Shown in pieces: positions 10,035 through 18,470 of a stretch of 21,676 nucleotides of DNA. Position 1 is the first letter of the stretch. Each line of letters begins with the position of its first letter. The notes below the pieces were generated by a model. That model saw nothing but the letters and a program-made list of their open reading frames with translations. It searched no databases and had not been told where the DNA came from. The stretch is from Chara braunii. Taxonomy: Eukaryota > Streptophyta > Charophyceae > Charales > Characeae. The stretch is from assembly GCA_003427395.1 (NCBI GenBank), contig BFEA01000204.1:2202925-2224600 (forward strand), read 5' to 3'. Made by a program: the position numbers and the translations under genes.

Positions 10035-11020
10035 GGACAAAGGTCGCAAAACCATTTTTTTTCCTTCCCATATCCGACCCAGCCCAAGCCTTGACGTATC
10101 ATATCTAGCCGGAGCCACGTAAACATAATTGTTTTTACCCAGACCCAGCCCACCCACACTAATTTATTGTTTTTCCTATCCGTACCCAGCCCACCAAGGG
10201 TGATTTAAAAATTGTCTATGCATACCCAGCCACACCCAGGCCAAATTTTTGTTCATCCGCATCCAGCCGCACCTGAACCCAGTATCCATCCACTCGTTCC
10301 CAGCCGTAACTGTGCCCAAAGTTTTCCACCCAGGCTTAGTTTTTATCTTTATTTTAAACTTAGGCCTTTGCATGTTGGATTCTTTAGCTTCCATCCACAG
10401 ATCTCCGCTTCAAATTTTGGCGGCGGCAACGGGCCAGTGGCTCGGGATACTCGCAGTGATACTTTCTTGTCTACATTTGGCCGCAACTACAGCCAGATTT
10501 GATGGATCTGACCTCAATTATGGCCAGAGCTTATTAGTGAATGTCGTATTCCCTAAGATGAAGCGACTGGGGCCAAGCCGAATTAATAGTACGGCCTGGC
10601 CCTAGCACTACCTCAGCCCTAAGATGAACGACAGACGACCAGAGACAAATTTATACTAGGGGCACGCCCCACTAGTACCACTATTTCCCAGTGAAGAAAA
10701 AGGGTTGGGTCTGACCCTAATACTACCTAGGCTTGCCCAATATGCCTAGTATGCCTACACTCGGGTCACCTGCGCGAAACCTCTACCCGGCTGTACCCGG
10801 AACCAGGGCAAACCTTTGCACTGCCGTAACCATCCAGGCATTGTGTCAACAACCAGGCCCACCCACCCTACAGTTTCCTGCCCCGGCCATATCCCCCCCT
10901 CAGATTTCCAGACCCAGCTGCCCTGGTGCATACTAATCATGCCACACCCGCACCCCTCCAGAACTGTCGGGTCTGGCTGGGTACGGTCGGGTCGGGTCAC
11001 GACCACCCAATGTCTACCTC
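10035..11020. mobile_element. 986 bp insertion in LTR R2 with 7 bp target duplication
   Basis: TGCAACA stands at 10028-10034 and again at 11021-11027. R3 has the uninterrupted site (TTCATGCAACGAGAATACA, near 13258). The left part carries several CCCAGCC motifs in plus orientation (about 10080-10290). The right end carries GGCTGGGTACGGTCGGGTCGGGTC, the opposite orientation, so the ends form a loose inverted arrangement. Such subterminal GGGTCGGG repeats are common in plant hAT-type elements, whose target duplications are 8 bp; here the eighth base mismatches. No transposase is encoded, so it would be non-autonomous. Confidence 0.7.
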
Positions 11021-11540
11021 TGCAACATGAGCACATCGAAGTTGAAGACGAATGTACATGACATCATCACTAATGCAAAACGCCAGCACACACCAGGTAC
11101 GTTATCTCTCCCCTCCCCTCATCACACCTTGTCTCCCCACTGCATGTGCCTCTTATCCTACCCGAAGACCACCATCGCCATCATCGTGCCTATGCCCAGC
11201 AGCCCGGCTATGGTCGTTGTGCGCCCACTGCCTCAGCAGCACCCTTCTCACCTCAGCGCCCATGCGCACGATTGGGCCGCAGCACTAGCACTGGTGCTCG
11301 TGCGCGAATGCAGCAGCATGGCCTCTTTGCCCTCTCAGGCCAGATTCCCTGAGGCTGCGGGAGGCACTTTCCTTCATGGAAGGTGTACCCTGCTTCAGCC
11401 TCTGCTTGGCCTGCTGGGCTCGGGGCCAGTAGCTTCACGTTGGGCCAAAGTGTTTGCGCCCTGGCCCCTTCAGACAGTTTCAAGGGCCGAAAGCATCCAG
11501 TGCCCTCGTCGTCCAGACTCCAAGTGTTTCCTGCAGTCTC

Positions 11541-11605
11541 ATTGGCTCGCGGCATGTGTGTGACGACAATGCTGCTTTCCCATTGGTCCACGGCTGCTAC
11601 GTGAC
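11541..11605 (-). promoter_or_regulatory. Promoter-like module in LTR R2
   Basis: CCAAT (element strand) lies at 11586-11582 and 11545-11541, and GTCACGTA at 11605-11598. The spacings of 41 and 16 bp equal those in R1 and R3, although the bases between the boxes differ. Confidence 0.55.
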
Positions 11606-12192
11606 TTGTCGGCCTCTGGAAGCCTGTGCCCAGGGCCTCAACCGTATGAGCCCTGGGCTCAACTGTACGACGCAACTCCTGCTCCTAGAAGGAGCCAATA
11701 AGGCTCATGTTGCTCTGTAACCAACAGGTGTGCTGCAACTGTCTGATACCCGACATACGAAAAATGTCCAAAATAGGCCTCATGTGGATACTGAGGCCCG
11801 CCTTCACTTAGGCCAAGCAAGAGGCTTACTGGGGGGCTGAGCCCAGAATGCTTGCATGCCCAAGATGGGCCTTTGCTGGGGCTCAGTCCTCGTAGATGTA
11901 TGCAGAAAGGACAACAATAACTTTTATATTCGAGCCCCGATTGGAACCTTCCCTCCTCTGTATCTGACGTTCCTGTTTGCATCATCAAGCAGCGACGTCT
12001 ATGGTGCGCACATCGGCCCACCCCTGTGCCCAGGTAATGCGAACCAAGCCAGCTTGGCCCATACTATTTTTATCCGCGCATACGCTGAGTCGGTTTCCCC
12101 TCCGCAGTATCTCTAACGACGGTCCAGTGCATGTCAATCCCCTTTCAGGATGACTCACCCCACTTCCCTCTACAGCACAGCAAGAGCTCATA

Positions 12193-12700
12193 GGACAATG
12201 CAGCAAAGCCTGCGTGCTCAACTCCCATGGGTTGGCATGGTGACCGTGACCCGTGCTTCGTCCAGGGCCGTTCAGAGGCACCGCCCTCTCCTGCCAGATG
12301 CGCCACCAGGAAGAATGTTGACTCTCAAGGTAGAGCGCTCACGACTAGACCAGAAGAGGGCACTCGAGTCGAACTCTCTTCCTCATGGTAAGAAGAGAGT
12401 GAGATGGGAAGATAAGGTAAAGGAACAATATACCTGAAGATAATTGGGACAATGCAGCAAATCCTGCGTGCTCTACTCCCAAGGGTTGGCATGGTGACTG
12501 TGACCGGTGCTTCGTCCAGGGCCGTTCAGAGGCACCGCCGTCTCCTGCCAGATGCGCCACCAGGAAGAATGTCGACTCTCAAGGTAGAGCGCTCACGACT
12601 CCTAAACCAGAAGAGGGCACTCAATTCGAACTCTCTTCGTCACGGTAAAAGAGATTAAGATGGGAAGATAAGGTAAAGGAACAATATACCTGAAGATAGC
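12193..12700. repeat. 254 bp tandem duplication in the leader
   Basis: GGACAATGCAGCAAA begins the units at 12193 and 12447. Both run to AACAATATACCTGAAGATA. Differences are a few substitutions and two small compensating indels around 12600 and 12650. Confidence 0.95.
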
Positions 12701-12996
12701 TGGCCCAAACCACAGATTTCTTGCCAATTGAGCCGGCGTGCATTTTAATGATCGGTCATGGCCTCGGTACCACGCACAATGCAACGGAGTACCACCTCAG
12801 CCAAAACGTACTGCTCATCATTCCACATACATCCACTGTTGCCACAACTCCCACGCTGTCGCCACAGCCTTCCGGCCACACTCCACTCTACCCGGGAGTG
12901 GCCCAACAAGCCAGCACCAATGTATCCTCACTGTGGAGAAGCTTCGTCAGCGTACCAAATAACAAAGTTGCCAGCGCCGGCAACAGCGATATCGAA

Positions 12997-13011
12997 CCAG
13001 CTCTGATACCA
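12997..13011 (-). other. Primer-binding site of element A (initiator tRNA-Met type)
   Basis: The minus strand reads TGGTATCAGAGCTGG, beginning three bases (ATT) after the LTR end CTTGCA. The first 12 bases are complementary to the 3' end of plant initiator tRNA-Met. This fixes both the element's orientation and the LTR edge. Confidence 0.92.
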
Positions 13012-13014
13012 AAT

Positions 13015-13994
13015 TGCAAGCAATATGAGCGAGAGAGATAGACAGAAATCCATATTGCAAAATCACGCTGAAGTTCAGATAGTCATGTACCAAGCAGAGA
13101 GCTCAATGAACCAAGTTACCATCCAAATAAGAGCAATACAATGAAATCAAATGTCAATGTCGACGCTCTCTGGCCACACCAACATAGTATCCAATGTAGC
13201 TCCTACTGAGTGGCCCCCAGTGCCCAGCCTACACTAGTCAGCCTATCCTATCTACGTTCATGCAACGAGAATACATTGAAGTTGAAGACCAACCTACTTA
13301 ACGTTGACACCAATGTACACCGCCACCATACATCAGGTACGTGTCTCACATCTCCCCTCATCACCCCTAACACCCCGCTGCATCTGCCTGCTACCCGAAG
13401 ACCACCATCACCCGTCACCCACCTTGCGCCCAGAAGCCCGGCTATGGCCGTGGTGCGCCTGCTGCCACCTCAGCCCCTCTCTCACCTCTTAGCACCCGTG
13501 TACACCTCTGGCCCGCTTGCGCTAGCGCAGCTTCGCCAGGCAATGCAGTAGCGTGGCCGCTTCACTTTCCTTTACGGAAACTGAGCCCTGCTTGTCGTGC
13601 CTTGGGCCTGGCTGGGCGAGTTTCCAGTAGCTTCCAATCGGGCCCCACTATCCGCAACCAGGCCCAGTTTCAGATACTGGCCTGAGCTCCGTGCAGTTAG
13701 GCACGTCCAGGTAGCCTACGAGGCTACAAGTGTTCGGTGCAATCCCATTGGCTTGTGGCATGTGTGTGACGAGGAAGCTTCTTTCTCATTGGTCCATGGC
13801 CGCTACGTGACTTGTCAGCCTCTGAATGCGTGTGCCCAGGGCCTCAACCAAATGAGCCCTGGGCTCAACTGTGCGATGCAGCTGCTGCTTATGGAACGAG
13901 CCAGGGAAGGCTCACGTTGCTCTGTAACCAACTGGTGTGCTGCAACTGTCTGGTACCCCTCCTACGAAAAATGGCGAAAATAGGCCTCAAGTGG
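13015..13994 (-). repeat. LTR copy R3 (5' LTR of element A, right end missing)
   Basis: It starts TGCAAGCAATATGAGCG directly beside the primer-binding site and follows R1 to AAAATAGGCCTCAAGTGG. There it stops about 115 bases short of the family end. The next base begins another LTR on the opposite strand. R3 lacks both large insertions seen in R1 and R2, so it serves as the empty-site reference for both. Confidence 0.88.
13747..13811 (-). promoter_or_regulatory. Promoter-like module in LTR R3
   Basis: CCAAT (element strand) lies at 13792-13788 and 13751-13747, and GTCACGTA at 13811-13804. The spacings match R1 and R2 exactly. R4 does not keep the module at the corresponding place. Confidence 0.55.
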
Positions 13995-14016
13995 TGTTAC
14001 ATGCTGCGCCTGCACA

Positions 14017-14110
14017 CGGGCCCCATTTGAGGGGCCCGACGGTTGCTGAGGGGCCCCCAGGCCGCGTACCATACAGCACGTGCCCTGGAGGCCCACGGCG
14101 GCCCTCCAGG
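14017..14110. repeat. Two GC-rich inverted repeats near the LTR start
   Basis: CGGGCCCC at 14017-14024 pairs with GGGGCCCG at 14031-14038 across a 6-base loop. CCTGGAGG at 14084-14091 pairs with CCTCCAGG at 14103-14110 across an 11-base loop. Both stems are perfect 8 bp. Confidence 0.85.
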
Positions 14111-14762
14111 CCCTAGGTAGCACACTAGTTAGATAGGTTTAGTTTTACTTACCTTTTTTTGTGTGTGTGCTGTCTTATTTTTGTCTGTTCAGGTGCCGTT
14201 TCGTACTTGCAGCCCCAAGGCCGGACCTTGGGACTGGGTACACCGAAGGCAGGCCCGAAACGAGGCCAGGCGCATTTTGGCGCCAAACCCGCAGGTGCAG
14301 ACGTCGTTTCGGTCCTGCAGGTCCCAAGGCGACGCCTTGAGCTAGGTGCACAAGAACGGGGCCGTTTTTAGGCCAGGCGCATTTCTGCGCCTTGCTGCAT
14401 CAGCAGCATGGTCTGGACGCCCGGTAGGGACCCAGACCAGCTGGGCCGTTTTCTGAGGCCAACATCAGGTACGCCCAACCCGCTCAGCACTACAAATAGT
14501 TGGGCAGCGGCTGGGAAAACACAGAGTGCGGGTAGCTCACTTATGGAGGGACACGCTGCTGGTTGGAGGCAGCATTATTCTGTGCTACACTGCAGAGTAG
14601 GGAGTAGAGGCGGAGGCCTTACCTGCAAGCGGCGAACTTACCTGGCGCCATAGTCGGGCTCCACGCTGCACACGACGACAACCACAGTCAGTACGGTGAC
14701 AGCTACCTGCAGGTGAGACAGCAAGGAGGACGTCATCTTCTTCTTCCTCCACCTCCACCTCC

Positions 14763-14822
14763 ATCTCTCTCTCTCTCTCTCCCTCCTCCTCCTTCCTCCT
14801 TCCTCCTTCTTATCTTCTTCTT
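14763..14822. repeat. Pyrimidine microsatellite (CT, CTT, CCT)
   Basis: (TC)n followed by CTCCTCCTCCTTCCTCCTT and CTTCTTCTTC. The strand asymmetry is total over about 60 bases. It lies inside the plus-strand LTR. Confidence 0.9.
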
Positions 14823-15315
14823 CACCTACGAGAGTGAGAGAGGTTATCAGTAGGTGATACAGGCAGAGGTTATGCTGGGCACATTACCCAGGATCTGATT
14901 CGACATTTATGGGACAGACATTGATTGGACACTCGGCAAGGGACTATTTTTGGGACTTCGCTATCGCGATCTTGGTCTACTCCCTCGCCTCCTCTCCTTC
15001 GTCTCGTCCCTTCCCACCATCTCTCATCCGTGGTATCTCCCCATGTATGTGTGTGAAGGAGGGACCTTTCTTCTGTGATTGCGGTCCCTCCCCCCCTCTC
15101 ACATGTGTGATGTATGATGGATGTCGGGTTAGTCCAGATCAGATCAGATCTTCTCTTTAAGACTTCCACTGCGCCACTTTGTGCCATCTTGTATGTATCG
15201 GAATGTACATTGCTTGTTGATGCTACGCTGACGTTGCATTGTCCATTTCAGTCCTTTTCATCACATTGCGGATCCTTGGCTCCCTACGCATTGTCCCATT
15301 GGGCATGCGTCAGTT

Positions 15316-15330
15316 TGGTATCGGAGCCCC
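15316..15330 (+). other. Primer-binding site of the plus-strand element
   Basis: TGGTATCGGAGCCCC, three bases (GTT) after the LTR end. It differs at one base from the initiator tRNA-Met-type TGGTATCAGAGC used by element A. Spacing and position argue against chance. Confidence 0.8.
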
Positions 15331-15387
15331 GCTTGTAAATCAGGACAACCTGATCTGACACAAAATAGGGGACAATCAAAGATTGAC

Positions 15388-15423
<36 letters not shown>

Positions 15424-15489
15424 AATTGATTGATTGATTGGCTATCACCGATTGGTCGATTATCATCGATTGATTGACTGATTAGGACA
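15331..15489. repeat. (ATTG)n microsatellite and flanking leader
   Basis: About 14 ATTG units occupy 15382-15440 with one AATTG interruption, and degenerate ATTG and CGATTG units continue to about 15480. This would be the start of the plus-strand element's internal region. No coding motif is present. Confidence 0.9.
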
Positions 15490-16030
15490 CACTAATTAGT
15501 CCCCAAATTTGTGGATTTTGACCTAACTGCCGAAATCGAAAATTTTTCTCTTTTGGATTTCATTTTCCCGCTATTTTCATTCGTGGAAAATCGCAATGGC
15601 GTAGCATCTGAAATTTTCGTTTTTCTTTTTCTTTTGAAATTCGAAATTCCGCTGCTGGAGGTCTGGAAATATTACGGAATTTTTTTCGATTCATCTTTTC
15701 CTTCGCAATTCCCCGTTAATTCGAAATTCCGAAAATTGTTTTTCTGAAATTCATTATTCGAACTTATTTTCGAAAATGTTCGCGTTATTATATTTTTCAT
15801 GCATTCTGGGGGTAATGGAAATTTCGAAATTTGACCGTTGTTCCCAGATTCGGAAATTATTCTTTACGCGAAATTCCTCTGGCAGTCGTTCGTTTTCAAA
15901 CTGCGCATACTCTCACCCGAGAAATTCCGAATTTTTTTATGTTTCCGAATTCTCCAAACTTGTGGAATTTTTTTATTTTTCGCGGTTCAGTTACTTTGAT
16001 AATCTACATTTGTTATTATTTTTTTTGTTT
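15490..16030. other. AT-rich tract with many GAAATT/AATTTC motifs
   Basis: A non-coding stretch whose composition is unlike everything around it. More than a dozen copies of GAAATT, GGAATT or their complements occur, often joined as TTCGAAATTCCG. There is also a 10 bp palindrome ACTAATTAGT at 15491-15500. Frames across it translate to Phe/Ser-rich sequence without domain motifs. It could be internal sequence of the plus-strand element or an older host spacer. Confidence 0.6.
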
Positions 16031-16389
16031 TGCAAGAAAAATGACCAGAAGCGAGATGACAATATTCAGATTGCACAATCACATTGAAAGCCAGATCGCA
16101 TCACAGTGTTCAGAAAGCAGCATTGCACCAATATAACACCAATGGAGAATTGTAGCACTGAAAACCATTGTCAATGAGAGCTTGCTCTCACCACCACCAA
16201 CATATGTATCCAGTCCCTATCTCCCTACTTGGCGCTTGGCGCCCAGCCTACTCCCTACACAGCTACTACTAGACTACTAATTGACAATGCAACTGTTGAC
16301 GTCAGCAGCCTCCGAAGTACTTGAAGATGTCGCCCATGCAGACCATCGCCAATACCAGGTATGTGCCCTCACATCATCATCATCATCAT

Positions 16390-16432
<43 letters not shown>

Positions 16433-17048
16433 TACACTCACGTCTTCCTTCTGTATACACCCGAAGACAACCCTGCGCCTCACTGTACATCCAAGCCCTG
16501 CCAGCTATGGAGGCCGGGCTATGGTGCTGCCCTCAGCAGCGCCCTGCTCCCTGCACGACCACACGTGCTCGCACCTCGCCTCTCAGCGCTAGCAGCAGCC
16601 CGCGAGCTCCAGCTCCAGCAGCGCTGCCGCCAACATGCGGGTGCCGAATGCCTGGCCAGGCAGCGAGCTCTTTCCTATATGGAAAGAGCCTGCCTCATTC
16701 GGCAGTCTGGCTGGACTGGCCTGGGCCCAGAAGCTTCCGGTAGGCCACAGGATGCTGCGCCTCTGGTGCAGCTACTGGGCCTCATTCGGTTGGGCCTCCC
16801 AACCATCTGTGTATGAGGCTGCGAAACTCGCCCAGGGCCTGTGCTTTCGGAAAGGCCTAGAAGACCTGGGAATTTCCACGCTGCTGGGCCTGTGTTTTCC
16901 TCCAACCAACTGGCGCGAACTGTCTGGTCCCCAAATACGAAATTGACAGCCAAGGGCCTCTCGTAATTTGTTAGGCCCGCCGTCACTTAGGGCGGGCACA
17001 TTTGCTGCAGAAGCCCTCTTAGGCCTGCCGAGGACCCAGATCCTCGCA
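16031..17048 (-). repeat. LTR copy R4 (3' LTR of element B)
   Basis: It starts TGCAAGAAAAATGACC, aligned with the R1 start through AATATTCAGATTGCACAATCAC, and ends CAGATCCTCGCA. It is 1018 bp long and has no large insertion. A polypurine tract on the minus strand immediately precedes it, which defines its boundary well. It is the most diverged of the four copies. Confidence 0.88.
16366..16428. repeat. (CAT)n-(CT)n microsatellite inside LTR R4
   Basis: ATC repeats to 16390 are followed by about 18 CT units to 16428. The aligned place in R1 and R3 has only CTCACATCTCCCCTCATSACCCC, so the microsatellite grew within this LTR copy from a pyrimidine-rich seed. Confidence 0.93.
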
Positions 17049-17060
17049 TTCCCTCCTCCT
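17049..17060 (-). other. Polypurine tract of element B
   Basis: AGGAGGAGGGAA on the minus strand, directly before the LTR start TGCGAGGATC. In gypsy elements this RNase H-resistant tract primes plus-strand DNA synthesis. The corresponding place in element A is no longer purine-rich. Confidence 0.85.
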
Positions 17061-17088
17061 GTACTTCGATAGTCCTCTGAGAAGTTTT

Positions 17089-17748
17089 CTATTCTGCAGG
17101 CATCTTCCCTTTAAGATCTCTTTCATAGCCTGCAATGACTTGAGGTGCAGTTCTCATGAGTTCCTCTGGTGAACCAACGATCTTCGTTGGGGTCCAGATG
17201 ATGTCTGAATCTGACCCCGTACTGCATTTTTGGCTTAGGAGGGCGGCCTCTGCCCGGTGGTCGAGGAACAGGCATCAGACGATGCTCCACGATGTGGTCT
17301 ATGTCCACTTCGCCATCCATGGTTGGGGGCAGCATTGATCTTCTGGAGGGAAACTGATCTGTGGCAGCGAAAGGTGCCAACTTGGATGCATGGAAAACAG
17401 GGTAAGTGCGCAAGTGTGGAGGGATGCGAATCACGTATGAAGGCCCATCCGGTTGATCCCCTACAATGTCTAAGATCTCCCAGGGCCCAAAGTACTATGG
17501 CATCAATTTTCATGAAATCCCCATCCCTGACCCAGTTCAGATGACTTTACCCAGACTCTATCACCTACCCGAAAGTTAGAGGGCCGTCTATATTTATTCT
17601 CAGATGCAATCATAGCATCCTGAGGCTTCCTAATATGCTCAACGGCCTGCTGCAGCATCTGTTCATACTTGACAGCAAACTCTATGCTGCCAGGTGCTGC
17701 AGTGGGTTGCCTTTCTGGTAGCAAAAAGTCAAGTGCAGTTCCGGGCTT
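17089..17748 (-). pseudogene. Element B integrase C-terminal and chromo-like tail (broken)
   Basis: The order is YEQMLQQAVEHIRKPQD, RVGDRVWVK, then the GPY/F-type motif YFGPWEIL, IRIPPHLRTYPVFHASKL, DIDHIVEHRLMP, a basic GRGRPPKPK linker and YGVRFRHHLDPNEDRWFT. The last block has the spacing of a chromodomain (Y-V-F, acidic turn, D...W) but none of the usual YLVKWKG wording. The frame then loses two bases near 17172; A keeps them. The natural end is TAG at 17089-17091, 40 bases before the LTR. A TAG at 17495-17497 replaces a Gln codon that A retains, and there is a frame change near 17505. Confidence 0.82.
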
Positions 17749-18470
17749 TTAACCAAGATGCAGCTGGTTGGGAGTCATACCAGTAGTACTGTGCACAACA
17801 TTGTTGTACAGGCTGATGACGAGAGGTAACTTCTCGTCCCAGTCATCCTGACTTGGCTTAATATAATGCCGGAGCAGGTGCTGTACTACCCGGTTCATCT
17901 GTTCTGCCTGGCCATTTGACTCAGGGTGATTCCCTGACGTCATTTGGAGTTTAGTACCCATTTGTTCAGTTGTCATCTGCCACAGTTCACTGGTAAACCT
18001 TACATCCCTGTCACTTATTATCGACATAGGTAGTCCAAAATCCCTGACCTAGTTATCCAGAAACAGTTTGATGACATAGTCAGTTTTAGCAATTCCTGGC
18101 ATAGCGATAAGTCTTGCATACTTAGAAAAGCGGTCCACTATCACGAAGACGTGTCTTTTTCCAGACCTGCTGGTCACAAGGGTATCCATGAAATCCATGG
18201 ACACACTCTCACCAGGACCTTCAGGAATCGGCAAGGGCTTGATAAGCCCAAGAGGAACCTGAGTCCTGGGTTTGTCCCTCTGGCAAACCTGGCAGGTTTC
18301 AACGTACCTTTTGCATCTTGCATCATAGTGGGCCACCAGAACTTCTGCACTAGATTAGCTGAAGTCTTTTTATAACCAAAATGACCAGTTGCATCATAAC
18401 ACTCCCCTAAAAATAAACTATGCAAAAACTCACTACAAGGAACACACAATCTTTTATTCCCTGCCTTCTC
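17749..18470 (-). pseudogene. Element B integrase: zinc domain and DDE core (broken)
   Basis: The zinc domain reads CYDATGHFGYKKT and CQVCQRDK. The first of the two His of the HHCC set is Tyr (element A has His), which fits one C-to-T change. The core has SVSMDFMDTL, then IISDRDVRFTSELW and HPESNGQAEQMNR, giving Asp, Asp and Glu. A TAG at 18049-18051 stands where A has TGG (Trp), between first and second Asp. A one-base frame change near 18310 separates the zinc domain from the core, and TAA at 17749-17751 replaces another Trp. All catalytic residues are still readable but in four pieces. Confidence 0.92.

Larger units (their letters stand above)
9776..11894 (-). repeat. LTR copy R2 (orphan, probably solo LTR nested in the leader)
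   Basis: The start is degraded (AGCGAAGGAATATGAG), then it matches the family over GAAATCC(A)AATTGCAAAATCAC. The end GCTCAGTCCTCGTA aligns with the GCTCAATCCTCGCA end of R1. It lacks a primer-binding site on the left and a polypurine tract on the right, and it is visibly more diverged from R1 and R3 than they are from each other. A 986 bp insertion splits it at 10034/11021. No target duplication could be found, so solo-LTR status is inference. Confidence 0.75.
11895..13014 (-). other. Leader of element A next to the primer-binding site
   Basis: A long untranslated stretch on the element strand between the primer-binding site and the LTR R2 junction. Short frames on both strands show no domain. 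The main structure is a 254 bp tandem duplication. Leaders of a kilobase or more are usual in large plant gypsy elements. It might once have held a short upstream frame or packaging signal, but nothing shows this. Confidence 0.6.
1221..13994 (-). mobile_element. Element A: degenerate Ty3/gypsy LTR retrotransposon
   Basis: Reading the minus strand from 13994 down, the parts are a 5' LTR (R3), a tRNA-Met-type primer-binding site, a long leader, gag with CCHC knuckles, protease, RT, RNase H, integrase with a chromo-like tail, and a 3' LTR (R1). This Gag-PR-RT-RH-IN order is that of Ty3/gypsy, not copia. I pair R1 with R3 because in the 240 bases before 3346 and before 13983 they agree at roughly nine positions in ten by hand count. 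R2 agrees clearly less with either. R2 is therefore read as an extra LTR nested in the leader. The pol is broken by many stops and frameshifts, so the element is dead. The right end of R3 is missing, cut off by the next element. An alternative is that R2 is the true 5' LTR and R3 belongs to a separate remnant. Confidence 0.8.
13995..15312 (+). repeat. LTR of a second family on the plus strand
   Basis: It starts TGTTACATGC where R3 breaks off and ends GCATGCGTCA, giving TG...CA ends with a 7-of-10 inverted match. A plus-strand primer-binding site follows three bases later. The LTR is 1318 bp, with GC-rich hairpins at its start, an imperfect repeat of about 107 bp (GGCCAGGCGCATTT at 14264 and 14371), and a CT/CTT microsatellite. 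It could be the 5' LTR of an element whose body was lost or displaced by element B. No Gag or Pol of this family is visible in the window. Confidence 0.72.

Noticed and set aside
11027-11563. 178-codon plus-strand frame in LTR R2
   Set aside because: It lies wholly inside an LTR, is not conserved as an open frame in R1 or R3, and shows no domain.
12150-12658. Plus-strand frames repeated in the 254 bp duplication, with Arg-rich segments
   Set aside because: The similarity between the two frames comes from the duplication itself. They sit in the leader on the non-element strand with no known domain.
14159-14653. Host gene in the GC-rich segment of the plus-strand LTR
   Set aside because: The frames are short, lack domains, overlap in several readings and lie between well-defined LTR ends.
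15776-16136. Phe-rich overlapping frames of about 100 codons
   Set aside because: The translation reflects AT-rich composition. No motif is present and the frames run into the LTR start at 16031.
16277-16816. Arg-Glu or Ser-Leu repeat proteins around 16390
   Set aside because: They are created by the CT microsatellite inside LTR R4.
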